64,000 nt of DNA, taken from assembly GCF_004770475.1 (NCBI RefSeq), contig NZ_RQHK01000003.1, positions 248,001 to 312,000 of the forward strand. Reading direction: 5' to 3'. This document shows, one piece after another, positions 1 through 10,141 of this stretch. A program made the position numbers and the translations under genes. Source of the DNA: Leptospira mtsangambouensis (GTDB lineage Bacteria; Spirochaetota; Leptospiria; Leptospirales; Leptospiraceae). The notes under the pieces are model-generated. The model had not been told where the DNA came from. It made no database searches and saw nothing but the letters and a program-made list of their open reading frames with translations. How positions within the stretch are numbered: the first letter of the stretch is position 1; every line of letters begins with the position of its first letter.

Positions 1-1116
1 GCTTCCTTGCGCACTTTCTTCTTTGTTTTTTCCTGCAGCAAGTTCATGGCCATATTTGTTTGTGAGTTCGGTCTGTTTGGTTTCTAGTTTGTCTAGATTG
101 TTCCCAAGGGAAGCATAAGGAGAACCAAAAATTTGTTTGTATTCATCTAAAAGTGTTTTGGATTTTTTAAGTGCCCATTCTGTAATCGGCAATAACACTG
201 TAGATGGGATTGTAGAATATCCAGTGTTAAACAAATCCAATGTTAAGTTGAATTTTTCAACAAGGGCGTTCTCTCCCACAAACATAGTGTTCATCATCTC
301 AGAGAGTTCATTTGTTTCTTTGATTAGAATTTCGAACAACTCTCGATAGGTTTTAACATAACTTTCTGCGGCACTTTGAAGTAGGCTTGGATCGGACTCA
401 AATAAGGCTTGTGAAATTTTTGGGTTCACCGAAAGAATTTTTCGAATAAAATGAAATTCGGCATCATTCCATTCTATGGATTCACTATAATTACGTTCAA
501 AAAATTCGCCATGGTCTTCTTCTAAAAAATGAACCGTAGGTTTGTCTGGTAAAATTCCTCCATGTTCTTGGAACCCAGCCAAGTTGTTTCGAATGAGTCT
601 CATCACTGGATCAATGATGTTTTCATCTCGTGTGATGAGTGCCCCTGGGCTGACATCTGAAAAGATAGAAGGATTTAAAATATAATACACTGCTCCTAAG
701 TTATCCATGGTCTGTTCGAACTTAGCCGCAAGACCTTTGATCGATAACACTCGTTTGTAGAGTTCTCCAATTTCTTTGAGTAGAGTGCGAACAGCCATCA
801 CTCCCACAGAAACTTTGGAAGTAAGAGTTTTTTTTGCATTGGCTTGGTTCATCACATAAGTGGAAATCACACAAGAGGTTTTGGCTCGGATGGTATATGG
901 GTATGGTGTCCCTTCAAGGAGTGCAAAGATACCGGGAGTGAGATTGGCACCGTCCAAACTGTAGAGAACAATGCTTGTATCTCCCAAAGTGGTTTCAATA
1001 CGAACCGATCCTTCATGGAGGATGTTCATGGAAGTTGAGGCTTTGCCTCCAATGAAAAGGACTTCACCTGGATTGACTGGGATCTTTTGGTTATTTTTAC
1101 TGGTATCTAGAGGCAT
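1..1116 (-). CDS. Cyclic-nucleotide-binding (CNB) domain protein, 3' end cut by the window
   Basis: An open minus-strand frame runs from the ATG at 1116 to the first base of the window without a stop: 372 codons, C-terminus missing. The first ~130 residues look like a CRP/CNB beta-roll (PGEVLFIGG near residue 15, then G-S-V-R and a [12 protein letters not shown] segment that resembles the phosphate-binding-cassette region). The rest is helical and charged, without an obvious DNA-binding HTH in the visible part. The gene is divergent from aroA, so the 88 bp between the two starts must hold both promoters. It probably senses cAMP/cGMP or is a degenerate CNB scaffold. Ligand binding is inferred from fold resemblance only; the canonical R-A-A motif is not clear. 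Confidence 0.7.
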   Translation of the reverse strand, partial: MPLDTSKNNQKIPVNPGEVLFIGGKASTSMNILHEGSVRIETTLGDTSIVLYSLDGANLTPGIFALLEGTPYPYTIRAKTSCVISTYVMNQANAKKTLTSKVSVGVMAVRTLLKEIGELYKRVLSIKGLAAKFEQTMDNLGAVYYILNPSIFSDVSPGALITRDENIIDPVMRLIRNNLAGFQEHGGILPDKPTVHFLEEDHGEFFERNYSESIEWNDAEFHFIRKILSVNPKISQALFESDPSLLQSAAESYVKTYRELFEILIKETNELSEMMNTMFVGENALVEKFNLTLDLFNTGYSTIPSTVLLPITEWALKKSKTLLDEYKQIFGSPYASLGNNLDKLETKQTELTNKYGHELAAGKNKEESAQGS

Positions 1117-1204
1117 TTGGTTGTTCGTTTTGCGAAACTTTGGTTTCCGTCAAAACCTACTAAAGAAGCACCAAATTGCAAAATACTTTTTAGAAAAATA
1201 CATC

Positions 1205-2491
1205 ATGTTGAAGCCCCAAATTAAATTAAGTGCAAAAAAAGAAATTTATGTCCCCGGAGATAAGTCCATCTCACATCGGTCGGTACTCTTTAGTGCACTC
1301 TCCCAAGGAAAATCGGAAATTCATGGTTTTTTAGAAGGAGAAGATCCCCTTCATACCTTAAATTGTTTTGCCAGTTTAGGGCTTTCGGTGGAGCCCTTAC
1401 GGAAAGGTAGTTATTCCGTACAAAGCCCAGGAAAACAGAACTTAAAATCTCCCAAGGGTGTTCTAGATTTTGGGAATGCGGGAACGGGGATCCGCCTTTC
1501 TGCAGGACTTCTTGCCGGACTTCCACAAATCACTGCCACTCTAACAGGGGATGCCTCTCTTTGCAAACGCCCCATGGCAAGGATTATGAATCCACTTCGT
1601 GAAATGGGAGCAGACATTGTATCGGTCGAAGGGAATGATCGGGCTCCTCTTCGCGTAACGGGAAAACAACTCAAATCTTATTCTTATACTAGTCCCATTG
1701 CTTCGGCACAAATTAAAAGTGCTTTGGTGCTTGCGGCTCTTGCTTCTGAGATTTCTATTGATTACAAAGAGTCGGAAGTTTCCCGCGATCATACAGAAAA
1801 TATGATTCGATTCCTCGGAGGAAACATCAAACACCATTCCCCAGTTCATTTTACTGTTGAGCCACCTTATCATTTTGAAGGGGCAAAGTTTGTGATCCCT
1901 GGAGATATTTCCAGTGCTGCCTTTTATATTGTTTTTGGACTTTGTGCGGGTGGGACAGAACCTCTTCTCATTCGTAACATTGGACTCAATCCTTCACGTG
2001 TGGGGATCATCACAGTTCTTAGAAATATGGGTGGAAAAATAGAAGTTACCGCCAAACGACAAGAATGTGGTGAAGAAATCGGAGATTTACTTGTTTATCC
2101 TTCCAAATTAAAAAGATCAGTGATTACAGAAGATTTGATTCCGTCCATCATCGATGAAATTCCGATCCTTACCATTGCTGGGTTGTTTTCCGAAGGGGGA
2201 TTCCAAATTTCGCATGCGGAAGAACTGAGAGCAAAAGAATCTGATCGAATCCAATCGATGGTATCCAATTTAGAAAGACTTGGTGTAACAGTTATGGAGT
2301 CCAAAGATGGATATGAATTTGGAGAAGTAAAAGAAATCAAAACTTCTGCGATCGAAACATTTATGGACCATCGGATTGCTATGAGTTTTGCGATTCTCTC
2401 TAAACTTTCGGGCGTAGAACTAACATTTGATGATACCAGTTGGGTTGATACCAGTTTCCCTGGATTTTTTGAAATTCTAAAATCATTCTGA
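1205..2491 (+). CDS. aroA: 3-phosphoshikimate 1-carboxyvinyltransferase (EPSP synthase)
   Basis: AroA joins phosphoenolpyruvate to shikimate-3-phosphate in the sixth step of the cytosolic shikimate pathway. The 428-residue product has the family's normal length. It carries the substrate motif PGDKSISHR at residues 17-25, the PEP-loop FGNAGTGIR at 89-97, and near the C-terminus the ESDRIQ and FMDHRIAMS motifs. The frame is open upstream to 971, but that part overlaps the divergent CNB gene and is not AroA-like, so the ATG at 1205 is the start; no strong Shine-Dalgarno precedes it. aroB lies about 19 kb downstream, so the pathway genes are scattered here. Confidence 0.96.
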   Translation: MLKPQIKLSAKKEIYVPGDKSISHRSVLFSALSQGKSEIHGFLEGEDPLHTLNCFASLGLSVEPLRKGSYSVQSPGKQNLKSPKGVLDFGNAGTGIRLSAGLLAGLPQITATLTGDASLCKRPMARIMNPLREMGADIVSVEGNDRAPLRVTGKQLKSYSYTSPIASAQIKSALVLAALASEISIDYKESEVSRDHTENMIRFLGGNIKHHSPVHFTVEPPYHFEGAKFVIPGDISSAAFYIVFGLCAGGTEPLLIRNIGLNPSRVGIITVLRNMGGKIEVTAKRQECGEEIGDLLVYPSKLKRSVITEDLIPSIIDEIPILTIAGLFSEGGFQISHAEELRAKESDRIQSMVSNLERLGVTVMESKDGYEFGEVKEIKTSAIETFMDHRIAMSFAILSKLSGVELTFDDTSWVDTSFPGFFEILKSF

Positions 2492-2525
2492 AGCAAATGG
2501 AAAAATATTTCTGTTTCTTCCGGAA

Positions 2526-2546
2526 TCAGTCATTAGTAATGATTGA
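2526..2546. promoter_or_regulatory. Near-perfect dyad upstream of the AraC-type gene
   Basis: Two 10-base arms (2526-2535 and 2537-2546) around a single central base match at 9 of 10 positions. A one-base centre is more like a protein-binding operator than an RNA hairpin. It lies 67 bp before the AraC-family start and 34 bp after aroA, so it could be an autoregulatory site. No experimental or family evidence supports a specific binder. Confidence 0.3.
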
Positions 2547-2612
2547 TCAATTCTACTTCTCGTCTAATTGTAACAATCAAGTGGTGCTTCGGCTTTTTAG
2601 CGTGGTATATGT

Positions 2613-3746
2613 ATGGCTTCTCCCTTCCAATATTTCAGTGAATACTTAAATTTTTTCCTCCTGTTTTCCTCTCTTCTCGGTTTCCTATATGCAATCGGAG
2701 AATTTTTTAGTTATCATAAAAATAGAAAACAAATTCTTTTAGGAATCATCTTCCTTGGAACTAGTTATTTACTTTTTAACTTTTACCTAATATCTTCTGG
2801 AAAAATCAAGGGGCTTTATCCTTTATTCTTAACCGATTTACCCATTGTTGCCTGCCTTGGGGTCCTATTGGATGAATACTTTCTTATGATTTTAGAAGGA
2901 AAATTCCGATCGTTTCGAAGGCTTTCTTACCGGATTGTTCCCTTAACTTCATTATTTGTTTTGATTGTTCTTTGGAATATTTGGAACAAAACCAATTACC
3001 TCGAAATCCAAGCTCTCGGATTGAATCCATTTTTATCTAGACCTTTGTTTTTAGTTTTGCCCACCATTCTAATCTATATTTGGTGTTTGCTTCGAATCTT
3101 TAGAAGGATATCCAAACAAATTCGATGGAGTACGTTCCGAAAAAATTATACATTACGAATTGGAATCCTCATTGTTGGATTTTGTTTGGCCTTATCTTTT
3201 CATGGACTCATCACTTTGGCAAGAGGTGGACAAACCGCTCACCAATTGTCAGGGATTGCCATTGGATTTTTTTTGTGTTTTTTGTATGTATTGAGACAAA
3301 CTTACCCGGATTTCTTTTTGGAAGTTCGCAAAATTGTGGAAGATGAAAAAAAGGCCAAGATCTCACAGATTTCCAAACTAGACCACAATGAAGTGCGAAA
3401 CAAACTCGTGAATTTATTCGAAAAAGAAAAGATTTACCGAGAAGAAAAACTAAGCCTACGTGAATTAGCAGAAAGAGTGGACTTAAGTTCGCACCAACTC
3501 TCCGAATTTTTAAATACGGAAATCAAACAAAGCTTTTACCAATATACAAATTTTTACCGAGTGAGTGAAGCAAAGGAAAAAATCGAAAAAGAACCAGACC
3601 GGTCCCTTCTTGCCATTGCCTATGATGTAGGATTTGGGTCCAAATCTACCTTCAATGAAGCCTTCAAAAAAGAAACGGGAACCACTCCAAGAGAATATAG
3701 AGAAAAAATTCTGAAAAAACATCCAGTTCGATCCAGTCGGTCGTAG
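2613..3746 (+). CDS. AraC-family transcriptional regulator with a membrane N-terminus
   Basis: The 377-residue protein has about seven hydrophobic segments over residues 10-230, then a cytoplasmic linker (DEKKAKISQISKLDH) and an AraC-type double helix-turn-helix at about 270-370. The second HTH contains IAYDVGFGSKSTFNEAFKKE and TGTTPREYR, the classic AraC signature. Membrane-anchored AraC regulators of this layout are common in Leptospira. The likely role is direct membrane-to-DNA signalling without a separate kinase; the signal is unknown. The gene stands alone between aroA and a terminator, so its targets cannot be read from context. Confidence 0.88.
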   Translation: MASPFQYFSEYLNFFLLFSSLLGFLYAIGEFFSYHKNRKQILLGIIFLGTSYLLFNFYLISSGKIKGLYPLFLTDLPIVACLGVLLDEYFLMILEGKFRSFRRLSYRIVPLTSLFVLIVLWNIWNKTNYLEIQALGLNPFLSRPLFLVLPTILIYIWCLLRIFRRISKQIRWSTFRKNYTLRIGILIVGFCLALSFHGLITLARGGQTAHQLSGIAIGFFLCFLYVLRQTYPDFFLEVRKIVEDEKKAKISQISKLDHNEVRNKLVNLFEKEKIYREEKLSLRELAERVDLSSHQLSEFLNTEIKQSFYQYTNFYRVSEAKEKIEKEPDRSLLAIAYDVGFGSKSTFNEAFKKETGTTPREYREKILKKHPVRSSRS

Positions 3747-3766
3747 TTTTCAATCCAATTCGATCG

Positions 3767-3790
3767 ATCCAGACGATCTGGATTCTTTTT
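3767..3790 (+). terminator. Rho-independent terminator after the AraC-type gene
   Basis: A perfect 7-bp stem (ATCCAGA/TCTGGAT) with a three-base CGA loop is followed by TCTTTTT. It lies 21 bp after the AraC-family stop codon and before the small secreted-protein gene. Confidence 0.75.
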
Positions 3791-3870
3791 CGTAGTAGGA
3801 TGGATTCAAGTTTGAGAGGGGAGTTCAAAAAAATCCCACTAAGAACAAATTTGATCGAAAGGATAATCCC

Positions 3871-4296
3871 ATGAAAAAGAAAATCAGTTTAGTACTCGCT
3901 ATCGCGTTTGCCACTCAAGCAGCATTTGCAGCACCCGCTAACCAAATGAGCGTAAAGGAAGCAGCGAAAATATTAGTAACCAATGGAATGACAAACAAAG
4001 AAGCACATGAGTATCTAAAAGCTCATATCACTCCGCAAGAGTTTGTAAGAATCAGTAGAGAAATTAAAAATGCTGAATTCGCAGGAACTCTTGACCAAGA
4101 TTTAGAAGGAATTGTTTCTTCTATTCAATTGAAAAAATCAACAGGTAACTACTTACACGGAACAAACTTCAGAGTTTTTGAAAACGTTTTAGCTTCTGTG
4201 ACTGTAGTCGCTGTTGTTGGTTTGGTCATTCATAGTGGTGGATTTGGTAACGTGGTTTCTGGCGGAATGTATGATTCCGTAGGACTTGGGTTCTAA
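3871..4296 (+). CDS. Small secreted protein of unknown function
   Basis: I do not recognise this 141-residue protein. It begins with a clear signal peptide (MKKKISLVLAIAFATQAAFA, cleavage after AFA). The mature part is a short helical domain (about residues 25-95, with NGMTNKEAHEYLKAH) followed by one hydrophobic Gly/Val-rich segment (about 105-135) that could anchor it in a membrane. A good Shine-Dalgarno (AAAGGATAAT) precedes the ATG. Terminators before and after it make it a single-gene transcript. The simple composition and strong terminator suggest high expression, which is inference. Confidence 0.8.
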   Translation: MKKKISLVLAIAFATQAAFAAPANQMSVKEAAKILVTNGMTNKEAHEYLKAHITPQEFVRISREIKNAEFAGTLDQDLEGIVSSIQLKKSTGNYLHGTNFRVFENVLASVTVVAVVGLVIHSGGFGNVVSGGMYDSVGLGF

Positions 4297-4327
4297 TCCA
4301 TATTTCTGACTATAAAACAAATTTAAT

Positions 4328-4379
4328 GATCTTGTTTCTATCCACTCTTAGTGGCAAAAAGAAACAAGATCCCTTTTTT
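4328..4379 (+). terminator. Strong Rho-independent terminator
   Basis: A perfect 12-bp stem (4328-4339 with 4360-4371, GATCTTGTTTCT/AGAAACAAGATC) encloses a second small stem (CCACT/AGTGG) and is followed by six T. It terminates the small secreted-protein gene and separates it from the protease gene 29 bp downstream. Confidence 0.88.
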
Positions 4380-4407
4380 CCTACAACAGAACCATAGAGT
4401 ATAAAAA

Positions 4408-6018
4408 ATGAAGAGTTTAGAGTTTCATAAAAATCATTGGCAACAAAAATGTTACATCTTACTTTCTCTTTTTACATTCCTCTTCGGTGTGAACCTATCA
4501 GCAGAAGTAAAAAAAGAAAACCAAGTATTGGATTGGGATGGGAACCGTAAACAGTTTGTCCATAAGAATATAACATTTGAAGACCTAGGTCTCAAATCCA
4601 AAACAAATTATATATTAGAAAATTTTTCCATTTATTCTAAGTTAGAACAAGAACCTATTCCACTTGAACAAGTAGAAGGGAATTTGAAATTACTGACGTT
4701 AGGATTCCAACTTCGGAAAATTGAATCTAGATTTAAAACAATCGTAACAAATGCAGGAATAAAAGATAAAAATACAGAATTTAATCCCAAGGTTCGAATC
4801 CGAGTGGATGCCCCATTTGCTTATTCACCTACGGATTATTATGATTCCAAAGTTTCATTAAAAAACACTGCTTTGACCATCCCACCAGCTGAATCCAACG
4901 GAACTTGGAACAGTGAATTGTGGTTTGCTCCTAAATGGGATTTACCTGTTTTTGGAACATTTGCATTTGAACGAATCATTGATACAGCTTCTTGTCCTGA
5001 TGCCATCTATCACGAATACACTCATTTGATCACAGGAAAGTATCTTGGGAACAATGCCATAGGTCGTTCCCTTGCAGAAGGGATATCTGATTATTATGCA
5101 GCATCTCTTTTGGATCATCCTGAATTGTATACGCACAAAACTTGTGAGGCAGTCAAACGCCAACTGATTGTTTCTGCTTTTCGATTGGATAAAGAAATTG
5201 GAATTTATGACGCAAACATAGAATCCGATTTTAAAAAAGATTTCGCCTTTATTCCTTCTTTGTTATGGCAGTATCGGGCTTTGGTGGGAAGTGAGTTAGC
5301 AGATGTAACCATTTTTCAGGCAATTGCAAAAACCAACGCAGGAGATCGCTTTTTTCCGGAGTTTATCAATACACTTTCTGACTCTCTCTTTACCGAAGTA
5401 AAAAAGAGAAATGGAGAAGAACAAGCAAAATCATTGGCCATGCAATTAGAATCAAAAGTTTGGATTCCACATGGAGTGTATTCGAAATTAAGCAAAAACC
5501 AGTCTGTATTTTCTGTATTTCCAAAATCATCGGTTCGGCTTTCCAATTCAGATGAAAAGTCAAATGAGTTTTGCGGCCAAAAGAATGAATTAGAATTCTA
5601 TTGGAAGGAAGTGAATTTAGAAGAACCTACACTAAGATTTTACTGGAATTGTAATTCAGTTAAACTCCCACTCATCATCCAGATGGACCAAACAAACCCA
5701 ATGAATTATTTGTTTTCATCTAACTTGCATTTTTTGAACGGGAAGTTGAAATTTGCCAGCCAAAATGCAGACAAAGTAAACCCTAAGCTTTCAACAGAAA
5801 ATCAAGTTTTATACCTTCAGATGGTCAATTACGTTAAGGATAACTATTTTTATCGTAAAACGATGGAGAAAGAAGTGAGATTGTATTTGGATGGCGGTAA
5901 TGATGCCAGCCATATTGATACCATCCGTATGGAATTTGCTTATTTAGGTAATTCTAAAAAAAGATTTCGATACACTTTCCCCGCTGTTAAGGATGGGGTT
6001 TATGGATCGGGAATTTGA
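4408..6018 (+). CDS. Secreted thermolysin-like zinc metalloprotease (putative)
   Basis: The 536-residue product has an N-terminal signal sequence (hydrophobic stretch about residues 15-32 ending in LSA). A zinc-binding HEYTH motif lies near residue 203, and AEGISDYYAAS follows about 20 residues later. HExxH plus a downstream E-G-x-S-D is the gluzincin layout of M4-like peptidases, where the two His and the Glu bind zinc and the Glu of HExxH is catalytic. The C-terminal ~200 residues are beta-rich and unrecognised. It should act in the periplasm or outside the cell; the substrate is unknown. Its 3' end overlaps the convergent histidine-kinase gene by 32 bp. Confidence 0.75.
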   Translation: MKSLEFHKNHWQQKCYILLSLFTFLFGVNLSAEVKKENQVLDWDGNRKQFVHKNITFEDLGLKSKTNYILENFSIYSKLEQEPIPLEQVEGNLKLLTLGFQLRKIESRFKTIVTNAGIKDKNTEFNPKVRIRVDAPFAYSPTDYYDSKVSLKNTALTIPPAESNGTWNSELWFAPKWDLPVFGTFAFERIIDTASCPDAIYHEYTHLITGKYLGNNAIGRSLAEGISDYYAASLLDHPELYTHKTCEAVKRQLIVSAFRLDKEIGIYDANIESDFKKDFAFIPSLLWQYRALVGSELADVTIFQAIAKTNAGDRFFPEFINTLSDSLFTEVKKRNGEEQAKSLAMQLESKVWIPHGVYSKLSKNQSVFSVFPKSSVRLSNSDEKSNEFCGQKNELEFYWKEVNLEEPTLRFYWNCNSVKLPLIIQMDQTNPMNYLFSSNLHFLNGKLKFASQNADKVNPKLSTENQVLYLQMVNYVKDNYFYRKTMEKEVRLYLDGGNDASHIDTIRMEFAYLGNSKKRFRYTFPAVKDGVYGSGI

Positions 6019-7525
6019 TTTTATATTCTGCGCCAGAGGCACCTTGAAAGGTAATCGTACCATTCAGTTGTTTGGTTAACATAGACACTAAGGTCAATCC
6101 AAAACCCAGTTTATCTGGGTTTGATATTTCCGGATCAAATCCTTTTCCGTTGTCACTGATGAGTAAAAAGAAATTTTCTTCTTCTGCCCAGACTTTGATT
6201 TTAATTTCCAACTCTTTGGATGAATCTCTTGCATACTTTAAACTATTGGTGAGCAGTTCGTTTGTGATGATGCCAATGGCTTGGAGTTGTTCTGCGGACA
6301 ATTGGAGACTATCAATTTCCGTAATCAGTTTTACTGGGTAAGGAAATAAAGAAATAATTTCCCCTGATAAAGGGATTAGATATTCATCTAAAAGTAATTC
6401 GTGAAATGCTTTCCCCAAATACAATTTGTCGTAGAGAAGGGACATGGTTTTGATGCGACTGGTTGCATCCTTTAATGAGTTTCGGATTTCTTCGTTTTCC
6501 TGTGACCCTGCTTGTAAATCCAAAAGATTATAAAGGATGGTCATATTGTTTTTGATCCGATGATGGACCTCTCTTAAAATCATTTCCTTTTCCGAAAGTA
6601 GGGACTTAACTTTTTCTTCAGCGATTTTTCTTTCTGTGACATCATGAACGATGGAAAAAAGAAGATGGCGGTTGCTTGTTTCAATTGGAGTGGAGTAAAC
6701 TTCTACTTGTTTGATGGCCCCACTGGCAAGTTTATGCGAGAAAGCAAAGTAACTTCTCGATTCTGCAAGTGCACGCAGCCTTTCTGCTTTTACTTCTTCA
6801 GGAGGTAAAATATTGATTTCTTCAATTTTCATCTTTGTTAAAACTTCATGAGGATAACCATAGAATTGAACTGCTGTTTGGTTGGCACTAATGATATCCC
6901 CTGAGTTTGGCTCAATGATGAGCATTACAGATGAATTTTTTTCAAAAAAATCCCGAAACCTTCTTTCGCTTTCTGTTAGTTTTTCGGAAACAATGGATTT
7001 TTCGATCGCGATGCTCACAAGATCTGCTGTTTCCGTAATGATAAAGATATCAAATTCTGTAGGGCTTGCAATTTCATGATGGTAAATGGCAAAGGTACCA
7101 ATGATTTCGTTTGTATGGGAGCGGATGGGTTCAGACCAACAAGAGGACAGACCCACACTCAAAGCTATGTCTTTATAATTTTTCCATAAAGGACTTGTTC
7201 CTATATCTTCAACCACAACTCGTTTGCCAGTGTATGCCGCTGTGCCACAAGAACCTGCCTCAGGTCCAATGGTAACGCCTTCAATGGAATCATTATAAAT
7301 TTTGGGAAGAGAAGGGGCAGCCCCAATTTTAATTTTAGAATTTTCGATGAGAACAACAGTACATAACATTGTGGGATTTAAAGTTTCAATTCCCAATACA
7401 ATTTCGGTTAGTACATCGGTGAGCGGAGCATTTCCTACAATGAGTTCTAAAATCCCACTTCGATAACATTCAAAGTCGGCAATTCGTTCTGGATCAAGAT
7501 TGCGATTTCTAAGCTTCACGAACAT
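5987..7525 (-). CDS. GAF-PAS sensor histidine kinase (HisKA_2 type)
   Basis: The order of domains in the 512 residues is: GAF at about 20-165 (with GPEAGSCGTAAYTG and SCWSEPI, typical of cytosolic GAF sensors), PAS at about 185-305, a HisKA_2 dimerisation/phosphoacceptor region at about 318-375 (EVHHRIKNNM, with the phosphorylatable His) and an HATPase domain with N-box (NELLTNSLKYA) and G-box (DNGKGFD). There is no transmembrane segment, so it is a soluble kinase sensing a cytoplasmic ligand or redox state. No response regulator is adjacent, so it is an orphan. It is convergent with the protease gene and divergent from cmk. Confidence 0.9.
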   Translation of the reverse strand: MFVKLRNRNLDPERIADFECYRSGILELIVGNAPLTDVLTEIVLGIETLNPTMLCTVVLIENSKIKIGAAPSLPKIYNDSIEGVTIGPEAGSCGTAAYTGKRVVVEDIGTSPLWKNYKDIALSVGLSSCWSEPIRSHTNEIIGTFAIYHHEIASPTEFDIFIITETADLVSIAIEKSIVSEKLTESERRFRDFFEKNSSVMLIIEPNSGDIISANQTAVQFYGYPHEVLTKMKIEEINILPPEEVKAERLRALAESRSYFAFSHKLASGAIKQVEVYSTPIETSNRHLLFSIVHDVTERKIAEEKVKSLLSEKEMILREVHHRIKNNMTILYNLLDLQAGSQENEEIRNSLKDATSRIKTMSLLYDKLYLGKAFHELLLDEYLIPLSGEIISLFPYPVKLITEIDSLQLSAEQLQAIGIITNELLTNSLKYARDSSKELEIKIKVWAEEENFFLLISDNGKGFDPEISNPDKLGFGLTLVSMLTKQLNGTITFQGASGAEYKIKFPIHKPHP

Positions 7526-7663
7526 CCCACCCGAGTGTCGTTACACTAAGGAGGAAAAAAACTTATGTCAAGGGAAAATCGTTTACCCTCGGTTAGCCTT
7601 TCCTTCCATTCAGAATTCCTCTGGACGAAATCAATTCCTGTTCTAATTTTAGAATATAAAACC

Positions 7664-8416
7664 ATGAGTCTATCGAACATAGAAAAAGTCATTGCCATAG
7701 ACGGGCCTGCTGGCTCCGGAAAAAGTACACTTGCACGAATGATCGCCCATAAAATCGGGTATCTTTACTTGGATTCGGGGGCCTATTATCGTGCGTTAAC
7801 TCTTGCTATATGGGAAAAGTTTTTAGAAACAAAAGAGGATGAGTCTAAATTTCCTTTTTATACGGAAAAACTTGCTGATGCCACTCTTTTAGAAAAAGAC
7901 GAAGCAGAGTTCGGTATTTCTGTGGCTAAAATTCCCGTACATTGTGAACTTTCTTCCACGGGAGAAAATTTAATGTTCCTGGGCGAAAGGGACATAAGTT
8001 TGGAAATCCGCGATCCAGAGATCACTAAAAAAATTCGGTACATTGCCCCTAGGCGTGCATTTCGCGAAATTATAAACCACCATATCCGAGAATTTGCAAA
8101 AACCCACCAATTGGTGATGGATGGCCGGGACATTGGGACAGAAGTTTTTCCCAAATCCAAATTTAAATTTTTTCTGACCGCCTCTGTGGAAGTGAGGGCC
8201 AAACGCCGATACGATGAATTAGTAACAAAAGGCTTCAAAGCCGACCTAGACCACATCAAAGAAGAGATTGTGGCAAGGGATGAAAGTGACACCACTCGTA
8301 CTGTGGCTCCCCTGAAGCAGGCTTCCGACGCAATCCTGATTGACACGAGCACCCTCGACACGGAAACTGTCCTAAATACTATCCTGTCCAAGGTTTCATC
8401 CTCTGGGCAAATCTAG
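7664..8416 (+). CDS. cmk: Cytidylate kinase
   Basis: Cmk phosphorylates CMP/dCMP with ATP. The P-loop IDGPAGSGKST is near residue 12, the substrate-domain YLDSGAYYRAL follows, and MDGRDIGTEVFP and RDESDTTR near the C-terminus complete the signature. With the ATG at 7664 the product has 250 residues, close to the family length. An in-frame ATG at 7565 would add 33 residues that do not look like Cmk, yet it has a much better Shine-Dalgarno (AAGGAGG at 7548-7554), so the start is uncertain. cmk followed by rpsA is a widely conserved order. Confidence 0.93.
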   Translation: MSLSNIEKVIAIDGPAGSGKSTLARMIAHKIGYLYLDSGAYYRALTLAIWEKFLETKEDESKFPFYTEKLADATLLEKDEAEFGISVAKIPVHCELSSTGENLMFLGERDISLEIRDPEITKKIRYIAPRRAFREIINHHIREFAKTHQLVMDGRDIGTEVFPKSKFKFFLTASVEVRAKRRYDELVTKGFKADLDHIKEEIVARDESDTTRTVAPLKQASDAILIDTSTLDTETVLNTILSKVSSSGQI

Positions 8417-8436
8417 GTTTTGTATCCCGGTAACCA

Positions 8437-10137
8437 TTGAATTCAACCAACCCATCCTCCCCCAAAAATGAGACCACTTCCTTCGGCGAATTATTAGAGA
8501 AGTGGGAATCGCAGTCACAAGCACAAGAACAAGAAAACTCCGCAGGAAAAGGTACCCTCATCGAAGGGACTGTAGTCGATGTCATTGGTGACACTGTTTT
8601 CCTTGATATTGGAGAAAAATTGGAAGCTCGTGTCTCACGTGAAGACTTTTCTGAAACGCCAAAACGCGGTGAAAAAGTCAGTGCGATCATCAAAAAGCGG
8701 GTCGACGGATATTGTGTCCTTTCCAAAAAAGAAGCGGACCAACGAGTTGGTTGGGAAACCATCAAAGATGCAAGCCAAAACGGATATCCTCTCTCTGGTA
8801 AAATTGTTGGAGAAGTAAAAAACAAGGGATACCTTGTGGAAAGCGAAGGCATCCAACTTTTCCTTCCTGCATCTCATGTAGGGGTTCGTTTCAAAGAATC
8901 CACCGAAGGTGGAAAAGAGTTTTCATTCAAAATCATTGAACTCAACGAAAAAACAAGAACCGGTGTGGTTTCTCGTAAAACTCTCCTCGACGAAATCAAC
9001 GGAGAGAAGTGGGAAGAACTCCTCGGCAAAGTAAAAGTTGGGGACAAAGTGAACGGTAAGGTTGTGAAAATTGCCAATTTTGGTGTTTTCCTTTCTGTTT
9101 ACGAAGTGGTTGGACTTCTCCGCCAAAACGATATTTCTTATAAAAAATTTGCTCCTTTCAAACAATACTTCAACATCGGTGCCGAAGTAGAAGTGGTTGT
9201 TTTGGAAGTAGATAAAGAGAACAATAAACTTTCTCTTGGAATCAAACAACTTTACGAAGATCCTTGGATTTGGGCAAAGAAAGAACTCGAAAAAGGAATG
9301 GTGGTTCGCGGAATCGTTACCTCCCTTACCAATTTCGGTGCTTTCGTAGAACTCAAAGAAGGACTCGAAGGTCTGATTCATACCACTGAACTTTCTTGGG
9401 CAAAAAAACCACCTCATCCAAAAGATGTTTTGAAAAAAGGCCAAGAAGTTGACTCTGAAATTTTAGACATTGATTTCGAAGCCAGACGATTGTCTCTCGG
9501 ACTCAAACAACTCCTTCCTAACCCTTGGGAAGCTCTTTCTGCTAACGTTCGTGCCGGAAATGTACTCGAAGGTAAAATCACAGGAATCACTAAATACGGT
9601 GCTTTCGTAGAAGTGGAAAGTGGAATCGAAGGACTCATTCATATCTCTGACATCACTTGGGATGAAAAAGAAAAGAATCCATTAAACCTCCTTAAAAAAG
9701 GCCAAGCGGTTCAATACAAAATCCTAGATGTGAACTTAGATGCACAACGAATCAGCTGTGGATTAAAACAACTTTCTGAACATCCATACGAAGCTCTTCG
9801 CAAAAAATACCCACCGGGTACCCTTGTAGAAGGTCGAGTGAAGTCGATTGTTAGTTTTGGTGTTTTCGTAGAAGTGGAACCAGGTTACGAAGGCCTAGTT
9901 CATATCTCCGAAATCCCAGATGGCCGTAACATTAAGTTAGAAGATCTTTACAAAGTGGGCGATTCTGTTCGCACAGTTGTCGTTAAAATTGAACCTAACA
10001 ACAAAAAGATTTCTCTCTCTATCAAAGATTTTGATAAAGCAGTAGAACGTGAAGAGATGGCAAAATACATGAAGGAAGACAACCAACCTTCACGTGAATC
10101 CATCGGTTCTTTTATGAATTTAAACCAAAACCGATAG
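8437..10137 (+). CDS. rpsA: 30S ribosomal protein S1
   Basis: S1 binds mRNA on the small ribosomal subunit and helps start translation. The 566-residue product contains about six consecutive S1/OB-fold repeats; the last four share the pattern G-x-V-x-x-(I/L)-x-x-F-G-(V/A)-F-V-E followed by GLxH(T/I)(S/T)E/D. The start is TTG at 8437 with no convincing Shine-Dalgarno, only GGTAA a few bases upstream. No ATG occurs near the start in this frame. It lies 20 bp after cmk and 4 bp before a TPR-protein gene, so the three are probably co-transcribed. Confidence 0.95.
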   Translation: MNSTNPSSPKNETTSFGELLEKWESQSQAQEQENSAGKGTLIEGTVVDVIGDTVFLDIGEKLEARVSREDFSETPKRGEKVSAIIKKRVDGYCVLSKKEADQRVGWETIKDASQNGYPLSGKIVGEVKNKGYLVESEGIQLFLPASHVGVRFKESTEGGKEFSFKIIELNEKTRTGVVSRKTLLDEINGEKWEELLGKVKVGDKVNGKVVKIANFGVFLSVYEVVGLLRQNDISYKKFAPFKQYFNIGAEVEVVVLEVDKENNKLSLGIKQLYEDPWIWAKKELEKGMVVRGIVTSLTNFGAFVELKEGLEGLIHTTELSWAKKPPHPKDVLKKGQEVDSEILDIDFEARRLSLGLKQLLPNPWEALSANVRAGNVLEGKITGITKYGAFVEVESGIEGLIHISDITWDEKEKNPLNLLKKGQAVQYKILDVNLDAQRISCGLKQLSEHPYEALRKKYPPGTLVEGRVKSIVSFGVFVEVEPGYEGLVHISEIPDGRNIKLEDLYKVGDSVRTVVVKIEPNNKKISLSIKDFDKAVEREEMAKYMKEDNQPSRESIGSFMNLNQNR

Positions 10138-10141
10138 GTCC

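Noticed and set aside
971..1204. Upstream extension of AroA to 971
   Set aside because: It overlaps the divergent CNB gene, is not AroA-like, and the conserved start fits the ATG at 1205.
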